Origin: Variovorax sp.
GTDB lineage: Bacteria; Pseudomonadota; Gammaproteobacteria; Burkholderiales; Burkholderiaceae_C
DNA: 64,000 nt
Direction: 5' to 3'
NCBI GenBank assembly: GCA_004210915.1
Contig: SEGS01000033.1
Span: 1 to 64,000 of the forward strand
The notes beneath the pieces are model-generated. The model had not been told where the DNA came from, searched no databases, and was given only the letters and a program-made list of their open reading frames with translations. Made by a program: the position numbers and the translations under genes. Below, in pieces: positions 9,058 through 19,583 of the stretch (position 1 is its first letter; every line of letters starts with the position of its first letter).

Positions 9058-9561
9058 ATGGACGCCGCCGCTGCCGTTCACTTCCGTCCCGCGCGGCGCG
9101 CCGACCTGCCGGCCATCGTGGGCCTGCTGGCGGACGATCCGCTGGGCGCGCAGCGCGAGTCGCCGGGCGAACCACTGGCGCCTGGTTATGGCGCCGCGTT
9201 CGACGCCATCGAGCGCGACCCCCACAACGAACTGGTCGTGGCAGAAGCCGACGACCGGGTCGTCGGCGTGCTGCAATTGACGTTCATCCCCTCCATCACC
9301 TACCGCGGCAGCTGGCGCGCGCTGATCGAGGGCGTCCGGGTGGCAGCCGACCGGCGCTCTGGCGGCCTCGGGCGGGCGCTGTTCGAGTGGGCGATTGCGC
9401 GCGCGCAGGCGCGCGGCTGCCACCTGGTCCAGCTGACATCGGACAAGGCCCGACCCGACGCGATCCGCTTCTACGAACAGTTGGGCTTCGTTGCGAGCCA
9501 CGAGGGCCTCAAACTGAAATTGCCCTTGCCACCGGCTGGCGCAGAGCCTCCGCCAACCTAG
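9058..9561 (+). CDS. GNAT-family N-acetyltransferase
   Basis: A 167-residue single-domain acetyltransferase. Motif A is GVRVAADRRSGGLGRALFEW (acetyl-CoA binding, about 94-113), and the C-terminal DAIRFYEQLGF is typical of the fold. It starts 10 bp after the GMC stop and is probably co-transcribed. The acyl acceptor cannot be predicted. Confidence 0.88.
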   Translation: MDAAAAVHFRPARRADLPAIVGLLADDPLGAQRESPGEPLAPGYGAAFDAIERDPHNELVVAEADDRVVGVLQLTFIPSITYRGSWRALIEGVRVAADRRSGGLGRALFEWAIARAQARGCHLVQLTSDKARPDAIRFYEQLGFVASHEGLKLKLPLPPAGAEPPPT

Positions 9562-9650
9562 CCCGGCGCCCGGGCGCGCTGTTCCGTCCGCGACGCGAAC
9601 GCCGGGTATCCCCCGATGCACTCCGTCGGTGCGCCGCCTAAAGTCGCGGC

Positions 9651-9784
9651 ACTCGCAAACGGGCTCGCCCGTACAGCCGAGGGTCCGAGGAGACAACCCT
9701 TCAGACCAGAAAAAGAACACGCAAGGCTCCGTTCGAGAGCCGACCCCTACTCACAAGGCGCCGCTGGTCGGCGCCTTTTTCTTT
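9651..9784 (+). ncRNA. Candidate structured small RNA or long 3' leader
   Basis: The 287-bp gap between the GNAT and TauE genes has three well-formed hairpins in a row: ACGGG-CTCG-CCCGT (9659-9672), GGCTC-7 nt-GAGCC (9725-9741) and a 9-bp terminator stem (9755-9777). It also holds a purine-rich single-stranded section (9700-9720) that could bind Hfq or a target. A weak -10-like TAAAGT at 9639-9644 would place the 5' end near 9651. The terminator is about 200 nt past the GNAT stop, further than needed for that gene alone. No open frame of note is present. Confidence 0.35.
9755..9784 (+). terminator. Strong rho-independent terminator
   Basis: A perfect 9-bp stem, AAGGCGCCG against CGGCGCCTT, with loop CTGGT and a T-rich tail (TTTTTCTTT). 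It ends transcription coming from the GNAT side or from the candidate small RNA, 64 bp before the TauE start. Confidence 0.88.
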
Positions 9785-9848
9785 GTGGGGCCCCGCCTCG
9801 GCAGCCAGCCACGCCCACCGCGCGCGGGCCGCGGCGACAATCGCCGCC

Positions 9849-10607
9849 ATGGAAATGCTGTTGCTGACGGGCGCATCGCTGCTCGCGGGGTTCGTCGATG
9901 CGATCGTGGGGGGCGGCGGCCTGATCCTGGTGCCGGTGCTGTTCGCCGTTTTTCCCGGCGCGCCGCCCGCGACGCTGCTGGGCACCAACAAAAGCGCATC
10001 GATCTGGGGCACAGCCGCATCGGCGGCCCAGTTCAGCCAGCGGGTGCAGATGCGCTGGGGCGCGCTGTGGCCGGCGGCGTTGCTGGGCTTCGCCGGCTCG
10101 ATGGCCGGGGCCTGGGGCGTAACGGTGTTTCCCGGCGACTTCCTGCGGCAAGCGCTGCCTGTCATCCTGCTGGCGGTGCTGATCTACACCCTGGCGCGCA
10201 AGGACATGGGCCGCCACCATGCGCCGCGTTTCACCGGCCGCGCCGAGACGATGGCCGCCGCCACCGTGGGCTTCGGGATCGGCGTCTACGACGGCTTCTT
10301 CGGCCCCGGCACCGGCAGCTTCCTGGTCTTTTTGTTCGTGCGCTGGCTAGGCTACGACTTCCTCAACGCCTCGGCCTCGGCCAAGCTCATCAACACGATG
10401 ACCAATGCTGCCGCGCTGCTGCTGCTGGCCGCCAAAGGCCACGTCTGGTGGCACTACGGGCTGGTAATGGCGGTGGCCAATGTGGCGGGCAGCTTGCTGG
10501 GCACCCGCGTGGCGCTGAAGCACGGGGCCGGCTTCGTGCGCTGGGTGTTCATCTTCGTGGTGAGCGCGCTGATCTTGAAGACTGCCTACGACGCTTTCCT
10601 GCGCTGA
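9849..10607 (+). CDS. TauE/SafE-family sulfite exporter-like permease
   Basis: A 252-residue membrane protein with about eight hydrophobic segments. Family hallmarks are the first-helix motif GFVDAIVGGGGLILVPVL with LGTNKSAS, and the internal repeat GVYDGFFGPGTGSFLVFLFV with NASASAKLINT. Members export small organosulfur compounds or sulfite, or act as anion permeases. The ATG at 9849 (MEMLLLTG) removes an unlikely upstream extension and places the first helix at the N-terminus. It is convergent with mrdA. Confidence 0.9.
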   Translation: MEMLLLTGASLLAGFVDAIVGGGGLILVPVLFAVFPGAPPATLLGTNKSASIWGTAASAAQFSQRVQMRWGALWPAALLGFAGSMAGAWGVTVFPGDFLRQALPVILLAVLIYTLARKDMGRHHAPRFTGRAETMAAATVGFGIGVYDGFFGPGTGSFLVFLFVRWLGYDFLNASASAKLINTMTNAAALLLLAAKGHVWWHYGLVMAVANVAGSLLGTRVALKHGAGFVRWVFIFVVSALILKTAYDAFLR

Positions 10608-10646
10608 GGCGCCGTCAGGGCTCTCGCCCAACGATCCAGCTCGGGC

Positions 10647-12611
10647 TCAGGGCGCGGGCGCGGCGGGGGTCGCTGGCAGCGCCACCTCCTGCGCCCGCAG
10701 CGGCTTGCCGATCGGCGCACCAGCCTTGCCCAGCTTCACCGCCGCCATGTCGGCCTCGTTCGGGTAAAGGCCGGAGATCCAGTAGTCGAACACCCGGCGC
10801 ACGATGGGGGCCGCATGGGCCGCGCCGAAGCCGGCGTTTTCGACAATCACCGCCACGGCGATCGTCGGATCGGCGGCGGGCGCGTAGGACATGTAGAGCG
10901 AGTGGTCGCGCTGGTGCTCCTCCAGCGCCTTTGCGTTGTAGCGGACGTTGCGGCCCAGGCTCACGGCCTGGGCGGTGCCGGTCTTCCCAGCCGACACATA
11001 GCCCGAACCGGCGAACACGCGGGTGCCCGTGCCGCCCTGTGTGACCGCGACCAGCGCGTTGCGCACGACGTCGATGTGTTTGCGCGCATAGCCCAGGTCT
11101 TCGGCGGGCGGCTGCACCTTGTCGACCACCTCGCCGGTGACGGTGTCCTTGATCGAGAGCACCAGGTGCGGCTTGAACTTGACGCCCGCGTTCGCCAGTG
11201 TGGCGGTGGCCGAGGCCAGCTGCAGCATCGTGAAGTTGTTGTAGCCCTGGCCGATGCCCAGCGAGATGGTCTCGCCCGCGTACCAGCGTTTCTGTTCGGG
11301 ACGCTTGTAGGCGTTGCGCTTCCACTCGGTGCTGGGCAGGGTGCCGCGCAGCTCGCCGCCCAGGTCGATGCCGGTGGCCTGGCCGAAGGTCAGCGGCTTC
11401 ATGAAGTCGTGGATCATGTCCACGCCCATCTCGTTGGCCAGCGAATAGAAGTAGGTGTTGCTCGAATGCTGGATCGCGCGGTGCATGTCGACGCCGCCCA
11501 GCCCGCCTTCGTGGCTGCGAAAGGTGTGGCCGCCGAAGGTGTAGGAGCCGGGGTCGTTGACCACCACGCCCGCCGCGCGCTTGCCGGTTTCGAGGGCCGC
11601 CAGCGCCATGAAGGGCTTGTAGGTCGAGCCCGGCGGATAGGTGCCGCGCAGCGCCCGGTTGAGCAGCGGCTTGTCGAGCGACTCGCTCAGCGCCTGCCAG
11701 CTTTCCGTGTCGATGCCTTCGACGAACAGGTTCGGATCGAAGGTCGGCTTGCTGACGAAGGCCAGCACCTCGCCGGTCTTCGGGTCGATGGCGACCAGCG
11801 CGCCACGGCGTTCGCCGAACATGTCTTCCACCAACTTCTGCAGCTTGATGTCGAGCGACAGCATCACCGTGTTGCCCGGCGTCGCGGGATGGCTGGCGAG
11901 CCGCCGCACGGCGCGGCCACCGGCCGAAGTCTCCATCTGCTCGACACCGGTCTGCCCGTGCAGCGTCTTCTCGTAGCTCTGCTCGATGCCGAGCTTGCCG
12001 ATGTAGTCGGTGCCCTTGTAGTTGGCCTGCTCCTCTTCGTCCCAGTCCTCCATCGCGGTCTTCTCGCGCTGGTTGATGCGGCCGATGTAGCCGATCACGT
12101 GCGCCGCCGTCTCGCCGTGCGGGTAGCTGCGAAACAGCCGCGCCTTGATTTCGACGCCCGGGAAGCGGTAGTGCTGCGCCGCAAAGCGCGCGACTTCCTC
12201 GTCCGAAAGGCGCGTGCGGATCGGCACGGAGTCGAAACTGCGCGAGTCCTCGCGCAGGCGCTTGAAGCGGCGGCGGTCGCGCGGCGTGATGTCGATCACC
12301 TCGGCCAGCCCGTCGATGGTGGTCTCGACGTCGCCCGACTTCGACGGCGTGATCTCCAGCGTGTAGGCCGAATAGTTGGACGCAAGCACCACGCCGTTGC
12401 GGTCCAGGATCAGGCCGCGGTTCGGCACCACGGGCACGATCGCCGTGCGGTTGCTCTCGGCCTGCTCGGCGAGGTCGTCGTGGCGGATCACCTGCAGGTA
12501 GACCAGCCGTGCAGCCAACAGCCCGAAAGCGAACAGGACCACCAGCCCGATGACGATGACGCGGCGCTTGAAGCGCGCGAGATCGGCGGCGACGTTGCGG
12601 ATTTCGGTCAT
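10647..12611 (-). CDS. mrdA: Penicillin-binding protein 2, elongasome transpeptidase
   Basis: A 654-residue class B penicillin-binding protein for side-wall peptidoglycan synthesis. It has an N-terminal membrane anchor (about 18-40), a PBP dimerisation domain and a C-terminal transpeptidase domain. The active-site motifs are clear: SxxK in PPGSTYKPF, SxN in HSSNTYFYS and KTG in SAGKTGTAQ. It is the last gene of the leftward mreB-mreC-mreD-mrdA operon, 52 bp after mreD. The partner SEDS protein RodA, often next, is not in this window. Confidence 0.96.
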   Translation of the reverse strand: MTEIRNVAADLARFKRRVIVIGLVVLFAFGLLAARLVYLQVIRHDDLAEQAESNRTAIVPVVPNRGLILDRNGVVLASNYSAYTLEITPSKSGDVETTIDGLAEVIDITPRDRRRFKRLREDSRSFDSVPIRTRLSDEEVARFAAQHYRFPGVEIKARLFRSYPHGETAAHVIGYIGRINQREKTAMEDWDEEEQANYKGTDYIGKLGIEQSYEKTLHGQTGVEQMETSAGGRAVRRLASHPATPGNTVMLSLDIKLQKLVEDMFGERRGALVAIDPKTGEVLAFVSKPTFDPNLFVEGIDTESWQALSESLDKPLLNRALRGTYPPGSTYKPFMALAALETGKRAAGVVVNDPGSYTFGGHTFRSHEGGLGGVDMHRAIQHSSNTYFYSLANEMGVDMIHDFMKPLTFGQATGIDLGGELRGTLPSTEWKRNAYKRPEQKRWYAGETISLGIGQGYNNFTMLQLASATATLANAGVKFKPHLVLSIKDTVTGEVVDKVQPPAEDLGYARKHIDVVRNALVAVTQGGTGTRVFAGSGYVSAGKTGTAQAVSLGRNVRYNAKALEEHQRDHSLYMSYAPAADPTIAVAVIVENAGFGAAHAAPIVRRVFDYWISGLYPNEADMAAVKLGKAGAPIGKPLRAQEVALPATPAAPAP

Positions 12612-12663
12612 CGGAGGGCGAGCTTAGGTGCGCGGGATCGCCATGGCAAATGGAAGCCCTGCA

Positions 12664-13185
12664 TCACAGGGGGCGGTTCTCGTCGGGCTCGGGCGTGCGC
12701 CGCTGCGGCGCCAGCAGCAACACGCTCGCGAGCGGCCAGAGCGCCGCTTCGATCAATGGCGCGAGCAGCAGGTTCCAGCCCGGAAACACGCCGCCACCGA
12801 TCATGCGGATGCCCAGTTCGATCAGGTGCGATAGCGCAAACAGCGGCAGCAACTGAAACGCTTGCGACGCCACCGGGTACCAGAGCAGCCGCCGGTGGAT
12901 GGTGATCGCGAAGTAGCCCAGCGTGGTGTACGACAGCGCATGCTGGCCGAGCATGGCCGACTGGTGGACGTCCATGAAGAGGCCGAACACGAAAGCCGCG
13001 CCGATGCCGACGCGCGTGGGCTGGTGCACGCCCCAGAACACGATGGCAAGCGCGAGCAGATCGGGCGTCCAGGCGGCGCGCCCGAAGGGAATCATGTTCG
13101 CCAGCATGGCCGCGACCAGGCTGCCCCACATGAACAGCGGGTTCACGGGCAGCAGCAGCTGCTGTTGGCCAGGTCGCATGATCAT
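12664..13185 (-). CDS. mreD: Rod shape-determining protein MreD
   Basis: A 173-residue inner-membrane protein with about five transmembrane segments, including LFMWGSLVAAMLANMI, LLALAIVFWGVHQPTRVGIG and AAFVFGLFMDV. It acts with MreC in the elongasome. The start overlaps the mreC stop by 4 bp (ATGA). Its low sequence conservation is usual; operon position confirms the call. Confidence 0.93.
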   Translation of the reverse strand: MIMRPGQQQLLLPVNPLFMWGSLVAAMLANMIPFGRAAWTPDLLALAIVFWGVHQPTRVGIGAAFVFGLFMDVHQSAMLGQHALSYTTLGYFAITIHRRLLWYPVASQAFQLLPLFALSHLIELGIRMIGGGVFPGWNLLLAPLIEAALWPLASVLLLAPQRRTPEPDENRPL

Positions 13186-14234
13186 GGCGTGCGCCCCGCG
13201 GGTTGGCCTGATGGTTGGCCTGATGGTTGGCCTGATGGTTGGCCCGGTGTCTGGCGCGCGCTCCGGCGCTCGGCGCGCGCATCGGCGCGGGCTTCTGCGG
13301 CATCGGCGCGGCGGTTCCGGGCGGCCGGCACGGCAGTCGCGGCGGCAGCAGCGGCGGCATCGGGCTGGTTGTCGGGGAGGCGGCCGGTCGGCGTCAGCAC
13401 CAGCACATAGCGCGCCGCGGTCACGCGGGCGAACGGCATGCCGTGAATGCGCGCAAAACCGGAATCGGCGCGGCGTTCGATGCGGGTCACGCGGGCCACC
13501 GGCAGGCCCGCCGGGTACACGCCATCGACGCCGCTGGTGGCCAGCAGATCACCCTCCTGCACATCGGTGTTGGCGGCCATGAAACGCAGTTCCATGCCGC
13601 TGCCATGTGCCGAGGTGTCACCGAAGGCCAGGCTGCGCGCGCCGGTGCGGGCGTTCTGCACCGGCACCGACAGGCTCCGGTCGATCACCAGCGTGATCTC
13701 GCTCGTGAACGGCTGCACCTGCGTCACTTGCCCCAATACGCCGTTCTCGTCGATCACGGGCGAGCCGGGCGCGATGCCATGCGTCATGCCCTGGTCGATC
13801 ACGATCTTGCGCGTGTAGGGGTCGGCAGCGTCGTACAACACTTCGGCCGCGCGGCTGGGTGTGACGGTGGCCTCGCGCAACGCGAGCAAGGCGCGCAGGC
13901 GGGCGTTCTCCAGCAGCAGCGTGTCGGCCTGGCTGGCGCGCTGCGCCTGCAGCGCGAGCGACTTGCGCGCTTCGGCTTCGTTGGATTGCGCGGTCTTCAA
14001 GTCCTCGAGATACTGCCCGCCGCCCATCATCAATTGCACCGGCTTGAGCGCCAGCCACTGCACGGGATAAAGCACCGCGCCGACGGCGGTGCGCAAGGGC
14101 TTGATGAGATGGAAGCGTGCGTCGGCCACCATCAGGAACAGCGCGAGCGCGCTGAACAGGGCCAGCTTGCTCAGCGCCGACGGCCCCTGGTTGAACAGGG
14201 GTGGCGCGGAGCGGTCGAGCGTGCCGAGGGGCAT
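13182..14234 (-). CDS. mreC: Rod shape-determining protein MreC with repeat-rich C-terminal tail
   Basis: A 350-residue periplasmic elongasome scaffold. It has an N-terminal transmembrane helix (about 22-40), a coiled-coil stretch (about 75-115, TAQSNEAEARKSLALQAQRA) and the beta-barrel domain with DPYTRKIVIDQGMTHGI and VIDENGVLGQVTQVQP. After about residue 280 a low-complexity Ala/Arg/Asp-rich tail ends in tandem GQPS units encoded by a 12-bp DNA repeat. This tail goes beyond the conserved MreC core and is probably disordered. It lies 82 bp downstream of mreB. Confidence 0.95.
   Translation of the reverse strand: MPLGTLDRSAPPLFNQGPSALSKLALFSALALFLMVADARFHLIKPLRTAVGAVLYPVQWLALKPVQLMMGGGQYLEDLKTAQSNEAEARKSLALQAQRASQADTLLLENARLRALLALREATVTPSRAAEVLYDAADPYTRKIVIDQGMTHGIAPGSPVIDENGVLGQVTQVQPFTSEITLVIDRSLSVPVQNARTGARSLAFGDTSAHGSGMELRFMAANTDVQEGDLLATSGVDGVYPAGLPVARVTRIERRADSGFARIHGMPFARVTAARYVLVLTPTGRLPDNQPDAAAAAAATAVPAARNRRADAAEARADARAERRSARQTPGQPSGQPSGQPSGQPAGRTP
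13201..13248. repeat. 12-bp tandem repeat inside mreC
   Basis: Three exact copies of GGTTGGCCTGAT (plus strand) and a fourth diverged copy lie end to end. On the coding strand each 12-mer encodes Gly-Gln-Pro-Ser, so copy number changes keep frame and only alter the length of the MreC tail. Confidence 0.92.
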
Positions 14235-14316
14235 GGTTCAGGAAAAAGACGCTGCGTCAGATGACAAAAAGCCGACCCTTGCAAGCGCGGGCCGGCTCGA
14301 CGAGGCTATCCGAGAT

Positions 14317-15546
<1,230 letters not shown>

Positions 15547-15575
15547 TTAACTGCGGCGTCATCCCCGTTTTTTCC

Positions 15576-15872
15576 ATGTCACTTTCCGCTTCCGACATCG
15601 CACGCATCGCCAGTCTGGCGCGGCTGCAACTGGCACCCGACGAGAGCGAGCGCATGCTTGGCCAGATCAACGGCTTTTTCAATCTGGTCGAGCGGATGCG
15701 CGCCGTCGACACCGCCGGCGTCGAACCCCTGGCCCATCCCGTGGCCACCGAAGACCTGTCACTGCGCCTGCGCGACGATGTGGCGAGCGAGCCGAATCAG
15801 CGCGAGGCCAACCAGCGCAGCGCGCCCGCCGTCGAACGCGGCCTGTTCCTGGTGCCGAAGGTGATCGAATGA
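15576..15872 (+). CDS. gatC: Asp-tRNA(Asn)/Glu-tRNA(Gln) amidotransferase subunit C
   Basis: A 98-residue GatC of usual size: an N-terminal helix ([20 protein letters not shown]), then [20 protein letters not shown] and the C-terminal FLVPKVIE. It stabilises the GatCAB transamidosome that amidates mischarged tRNA. The ATG at 15576 matches family starts. Its stop overlaps the gatA start by 4 bp. Confidence 0.96.
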   Translation: MSLSASDIARIASLARLQLAPDESERMLGQINGFFNLVERMRAVDTAGVEPLAHPVATEDLSLRLRDDVASEPNQREANQRSAPAVERGLFLVPKVIE

Positions 15873-17353
15873 GCGAGTTGCACCAGAAAAGCGTGGCCGA
15901 ACTGGCCCGCGCCCTGGCCGCCCGCGAAGTGTCGGCCGTCGAGACTGCCGAACACTTTCTCTCGCGCATGAAGGCGCACGAGGCGCTCGGCAGCTTCGTG
16001 GCAGTCGATGCGGACGTCACGCTGGCCCAGGCGCGGGCCGCCGACGCGAAGCTGGCCGCAGGCAACGCCACGCCGCTCGCCGGCGTGCCGATAGCGCACA
16101 AGGACATCTTCGTCACCACTGACTTCCCGACCACCGCTGGCTCGAAAATCCTGGCCGGCTACCGCTCGCCCTTCGACGCCACCGTCGTGCGCAAGCTGGC
16201 CGACGCCGGCACCGTGACGCTCGGCAAGCTCAGCTGCGACGAGTTCGCGATGGGCTCGGCCAACGAGAACGTCGCCGTTTCCGCCGTCGGTTTCGACCAC
16301 GCCGTGCCGGTACGCAACCCGTGGAACCGCGAGCGCATTCCGGGCGGTTCGTCCGGCGCCAGCGCCGCGGTCGTGGCTGCGCGCCTCGCACCCGCGGCGA
16401 CCGGCACCGACACCGGGGGCTCGATCCGCCAGCCCGCATCGTTTTGCGGTGTGACGGGCATCAAGCCGACCTACGGCCGCGCGTCTCGCTACGGCATGGT
16501 GGCCTTCGCTTCCAGCCTCGACCAGGCCGGTCCGATGGCGCGGTCGGCAGAAGACTGCGCGCTGTTGCTTTCGGCGATCTGCGGGCCCGACCTGGACCGC
16601 GATTCCACCTCCATCGATCGGCCGGCCGAGGACTTCTCGCGCGACCTGAACGGCTCCCTCGACGGCCTGCGCATCGGCGTGCCGAAGGAGTTTCTGGGTG
16701 ACGGCGTGGCTCCCGGCGTGCGCGCCGCCATCGAGGCCTCGCTCGCCGAATACGAAAAGCTCGGCGCCAGGCGCGTGGCCGTCACGCTGCCGCGCACCGA
16801 ACTGTCGATCCCGGTCTACTACATCCTGGCCGCAGCCGAAGCATCGAGCAACCTGAGCCGCTTCGACGGCGTCAAGTTCGGCCATCGTGCGAAGCAGTAC
16901 AAGGACCTGGCGGACATGTACGCGAAGACGCGCGAAGAAGGCTTCGGCGACGAAGTGAAGCGCCGCATCATGATCGGCACCTACGTGCTGAGCCACGGCT
17001 ATTACGACGCGTACTACCTGCAGGCGCAGAAGGTGCGGCGCATGATCGCCGACGACTTCCAGAACGCCTTCAAGGACTGCGACGTGATCGCCGGACCCGT
17101 GGCACCGACGGTCGCCTGGAAGATCGGCGAGCACGGTGACGACCCCGTCGCCGACTACCTGGCCGACATCTTCACGCTGCCCGCATCACTCGCCGGCCTG
17201 CCCGGCATGAGCGTTCCCGCAGGCTTCGACAGCGGCATGCCCGTGGGCCTGCAATTGATCGGCAACTACTTCGGTGAAGCGAAGCTGCTCAACGCGGCGC
17301 ACCGCTTCCAGCAGGCCACCGACTGGCACACACGCACGCCGGAGGGCTTCTGA
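15869..17353 (+). CDS. gatA: Asp-tRNA(Asn)/Glu-tRNA(Gln) amidotransferase subunit A
   Basis: A 494-residue amidase-signature enzyme that releases ammonia from glutamine for GatB. The catalytic Ser-cis-Ser-Lys machinery is visible as the lysine in [10 protein letters not shown], the GGSSGASAA loop and the nucleophile in [16 protein letters not shown]. Length and motifs are normal. It overlaps gatC by 4 bp and ends 1 bp before the gatB start. Confidence 0.97.
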   Translation: MSELHQKSVAELARALAAREVSAVETAEHFLSRMKAHEALGSFVAVDADVTLAQARAADAKLAAGNATPLAGVPIAHKDIFVTTDFPTTAGSKILAGYRSPFDATVVRKLADAGTVTLGKLSCDEFAMGSANENVAVSAVGFDHAVPVRNPWNRERIPGGSSGASAAVVAARLAPAATGTDTGGSIRQPASFCGVTGIKPTYGRASRYGMVAFASSLDQAGPMARSAEDCALLLSAICGPDLDRDSTSIDRPAEDFSRDLNGSLDGLRIGVPKEFLGDGVAPGVRAAIEASLAEYEKLGARRVAVTLPRTELSIPVYYILAAAEASSNLSRFDGVKFGHRAKQYKDLADMYAKTREEGFGDEVKRRIMIGTYVLSHGYYDAYYLQAQKVRRMIADDFQNAFKDCDVIAGPVAPTVAWKIGEHGDDPVADYLADIFTLPASLAGLPGMSVPAGFDSGMPVGLQLIGNYFGEAKLLNAAHRFQQATDWHTRTPEGF

Positions 17354-17354
17354 G

Positions 17355-18881
17355 ATGAGCGAAACCCTTACACAACAAGTCAGCACGTTCGAGCAGATGC
17401 AGGAAGGCCGTCCGACCGGCCCGCTGGTGCGGGGCTATGAAGTCATCATCGGCTTCGAGACGCATGCGCAGCTCTCCACCGCAAGCAAGATCTTCAGCCG
17501 TGCCTCCACGGCGTTCGGTGCCGAGCCCAACACGCAAGCCTGCGCGGTCGACCTCGCCTTGCCTGGCACCTTGCCGGTGATGAACAAGGGCGCGGTCGAA
17601 CGCGCGATCAAGCTGGGCCTGGCGCTCGGCTCGACCATCGCGCCGCGCAGCGTCTTCGCGCGCAAGAACTATTTCTACCCCGACCTGCCCAAGGGCTACC
17701 AGATCAGCCAGTTCGAGATTCCCGTCGTGCAGGGCGGCACCGTGTCGTTCTTCCTCGGCGAAGAGCAGAAGTCCGTGCGCCTCGTGCGCGCGCACCTCGA
17801 AGAAGACGCCGGCAAGTCGCTGCACGAAGACTTCATCGGCCAGAGCGGCATCGACCTCAACCGCGCCGGCACGCCGCTGCTCGAGATCGTGACCGAGCCC
17901 GACATGCGTTCGACCGCCGAGGCTGTGGCGTACGCGCGCGAGCTGCACAAGATCGTCACCTGGATCGGCATCTGCGACGGCAACATGCAGGAAGGGAGCT
18001 TTCGCTGCGACGCCAACGTGTCGGTGCGCAAGCCCGGCCACAAGCTGGGCACGCGGCGCGAGATCAAGAACCTGAACAGCTTCAAGTTCATGCAGCAGGC
18101 GATCGACTACGAGATCCGCTGGCAGATCGAGGAGATCGAAGACGGCCGCGCGATCCAGCAGGCCACGGTGCTGTTCGACCCCGACACCGGCGAGACGCGT
18201 GCGATGCGCACCAAGGAAGACGCGGCCGATTACCGCTACTTCCCCGACCCCGACCTGCCGCCGCTGGTGATCGCGCAAGACTGGATCGACCGAGTGAAGG
18301 CGCAGATGCCCGAGCTGCCGCGCGCGATGGCCGAGCGCTATGTGACGACGCACGGGCTCTCGGCCTACGACGCGGCGCAGCTCACGCAAAGCACGGCAAT
18401 CGCCACCTATTTCGATGCTGCTGCAAGCACAAGTGGCGCCCCTAAGCTTGCGGCGAACTGGGTCCTTGGCGAAGTCGCGGCACTTGCCAATCGACTCGAA
18501 GTCGGCATTGACGATGTCGCGATACCTGTGCCTACCGCTTTGGGAACACTGATCCGTCGCATCTCCGACGGCACGATTTCGCACTCTGGAGCGAAGACAG
18601 CATTTCAGGAAATGTGCATTCGGATCGAAGAGCAGTTCGACGATCTGGCGGCGTTCATTGACGGCATCATCGAGACGAAGAATCTCAAGCAAATGAACGA
18701 CACCGGCGCACTCGACACGATCATCGGCGAGGTGCTCGCCAAGAACGAGAAGAACATCGCCGAGTACCGCGCAGGCAAGGACAAAGCCTTCAATGCGCTG
18801 GTCGGCCAGGTGATGAAGGCGAGTGCCGGCAAGGCGAACCCGGCGCAGGTCAATGCGCTGCTGAAGGCGAAGCTGGGTTGA
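17355..18881 (+). CDS. gatB: Asp-tRNA(Asn)/Glu-tRNA(Gln) amidotransferase subunit B
   Basis: A 508-residue subunit that phosphorylates and amidates the tRNA-bound Glu or Asp. It shows the GatB signature [16 protein letters not shown], the [11 protein letters not shown] segment, the [15 protein letters not shown] box and the C-terminal YqeY-like tail domain (about 360-508). The ATG at 17355 starts one base after the gatA stop. A stretch around 18420-18620 has visibly more A/T than its neighbours but keeps frame. Confidence 0.97.
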   Translation: MSETLTQQVSTFEQMQEGRPTGPLVRGYEVIIGFETHAQLSTASKIFSRASTAFGAEPNTQACAVDLALPGTLPVMNKGAVERAIKLGLALGSTIAPRSVFARKNYFYPDLPKGYQISQFEIPVVQGGTVSFFLGEEQKSVRLVRAHLEEDAGKSLHEDFIGQSGIDLNRAGTPLLEIVTEPDMRSTAEAVAYARELHKIVTWIGICDGNMQEGSFRCDANVSVRKPGHKLGTRREIKNLNSFKFMQQAIDYEIRWQIEEIEDGRAIQQATVLFDPDTGETRAMRTKEDAADYRYFPDPDLPPLVIAQDWIDRVKAQMPELPRAMAERYVTTHGLSAYDAAQLTQSTAIATYFDAAASTSGAPKLAANWVLGEVAALANRLEVGIDDVAIPVPTALGTLIRRISDGTISHSGAKTAFQEMCIRIEEQFDDLAAFIDGIIETKNLKQMNDTGALDTIIGEVLAKNEKNIAEYRAGKDKAFNALVGQVMKASAGKANPAQVNALLKAKLG

Positions 18882-18887
18882 GCACTG

Positions 18888-18912
18888 CCATCGCGGCCTC
18901 GGGGCGCGATGG
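18888..18912. terminator. Stem-loop between convergent gatB and DUF4124 gene
   Basis: A perfect 8-bp stem, CCATCGCG against CGCGATGG, around a 9-base loop. It lies 6 bp after the gatB stop and 9 bp before the stop of the leftward gene. There is no U-tract, so termination activity is uncertain. Confidence 0.45.
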
Positions 18913-18920
18913 TTACGAGT

Positions 18921-19559
18921 TCAGGGCGCTGACGCAGCCCACAGCGGCTTCAGGCGCGCGCGCTCCTCATCGAAGCGCGCGTTGACGCGCCGTTTCTCGT
19001 CCTGCTGCTCGCCGATGAAACGGTTCTGCACCGCCACGCTTTGCGTGTTGTCGTCGATCTTGCGGCGCACCGAAGCGGGCGCCTTGCTCACGTCGTTCTT
19101 GTAGAACTCGAGTTCGTCGTCGACCTTCTTGCGCTCTTCGGTGAGTTCGGACAGGCGCTTTTGCGCCGCGTGGATCACCGCGTCGATCTGCACCAGCGCC
19201 TCGGTGCGCTCGCGGTCGTGCGCCTTGGCGTTGGGGTAGCGCACCAGCAGGGCACGCTCGCGACGGCGCTCTTCCCGCTCGCGCAGCGCCAGAAGCTGGG
19301 CTTGCCGGTCGCGCTCCTCGCGTTCGGCCAGCTCCCGTGCGGTGTACGTCGGCTCGATGCGGCGCTGCGTGGTGCCGCTCGGGCCGAGCAGGCGCTGCTC
19401 GCGATCGATGCAGTCGGGGATGGGACGGTCGGCCGTGATGGTGCGGCCGCGGGCGTCGGTGCAGGTGTAGATGGAAGCGGCGGCCCCGGCAGGCTGCGCA
19501 TGCACCGGGACCAGGTTGGCCAGGAGCCACACCGCCACGAAGAATGTTTGCTTGTGCAC
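18921..19559 (-). CDS. DUF4124-domain secreted protein
   Basis: A 212-residue protein with a Sec signal peptide (residues 1-22, cleavage likely after VHAQP). A DUF4124-type segment follows at about 28-60, with YTCTDARGRTITADRPIPDC. The rest is a highly charged, Glu/Arg-rich helical and probably coiled-coil region (about 75-205). Such proteins are common in Burkholderiales and have no established biochemical role. It runs leftward, 24 bp after the pyrE stop. Confidence 0.85.
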   Translation of the reverse strand: MHKQTFFVAVWLLANLVPVHAQPAGAAASIYTCTDARGRTITADRPIPDCIDREQRLLGPSGTTQRRIEPTYTARELAEREERDRQAQLLALREREERRRERALLVRYPNAKAHDRERTEALVQIDAVIHAAQKRLSELTEERKKVDDELEFYKNDVSKAPASVRRKIDDNTQSVAVQNRFIGEQQDEKRRVNARFDEERARLKPLWAASAP

Positions 19560-19583
19560 CGCTGTCTGCCCTTCAAGGTCGCA

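Noticed and set aside
7278-9059. A 593-residue open frame antisense to the GMC oxidoreductase
   Set aside because: Same codon-bias shadow; the plus strand has complete GMC motifs.
9566-9577. GCGCCCGGGCGC palindrome after the GNAT gene
   Set aside because: A pure GC palindrome without U-tract or spacing context; chance is likely.
10815-12905. A 696-residue rightward frame across mrdA
   Set aside because: It runs opposite mrdA, which has all three penicillin-binding motifs; the composition is typical of a shadow.
18420-18620. A/T-richer patch in gatB as a sign of horizontal transfer
   Set aside because: The frame and GatB tail-domain motifs continue unchanged, so it is more likely local codon-use variation.
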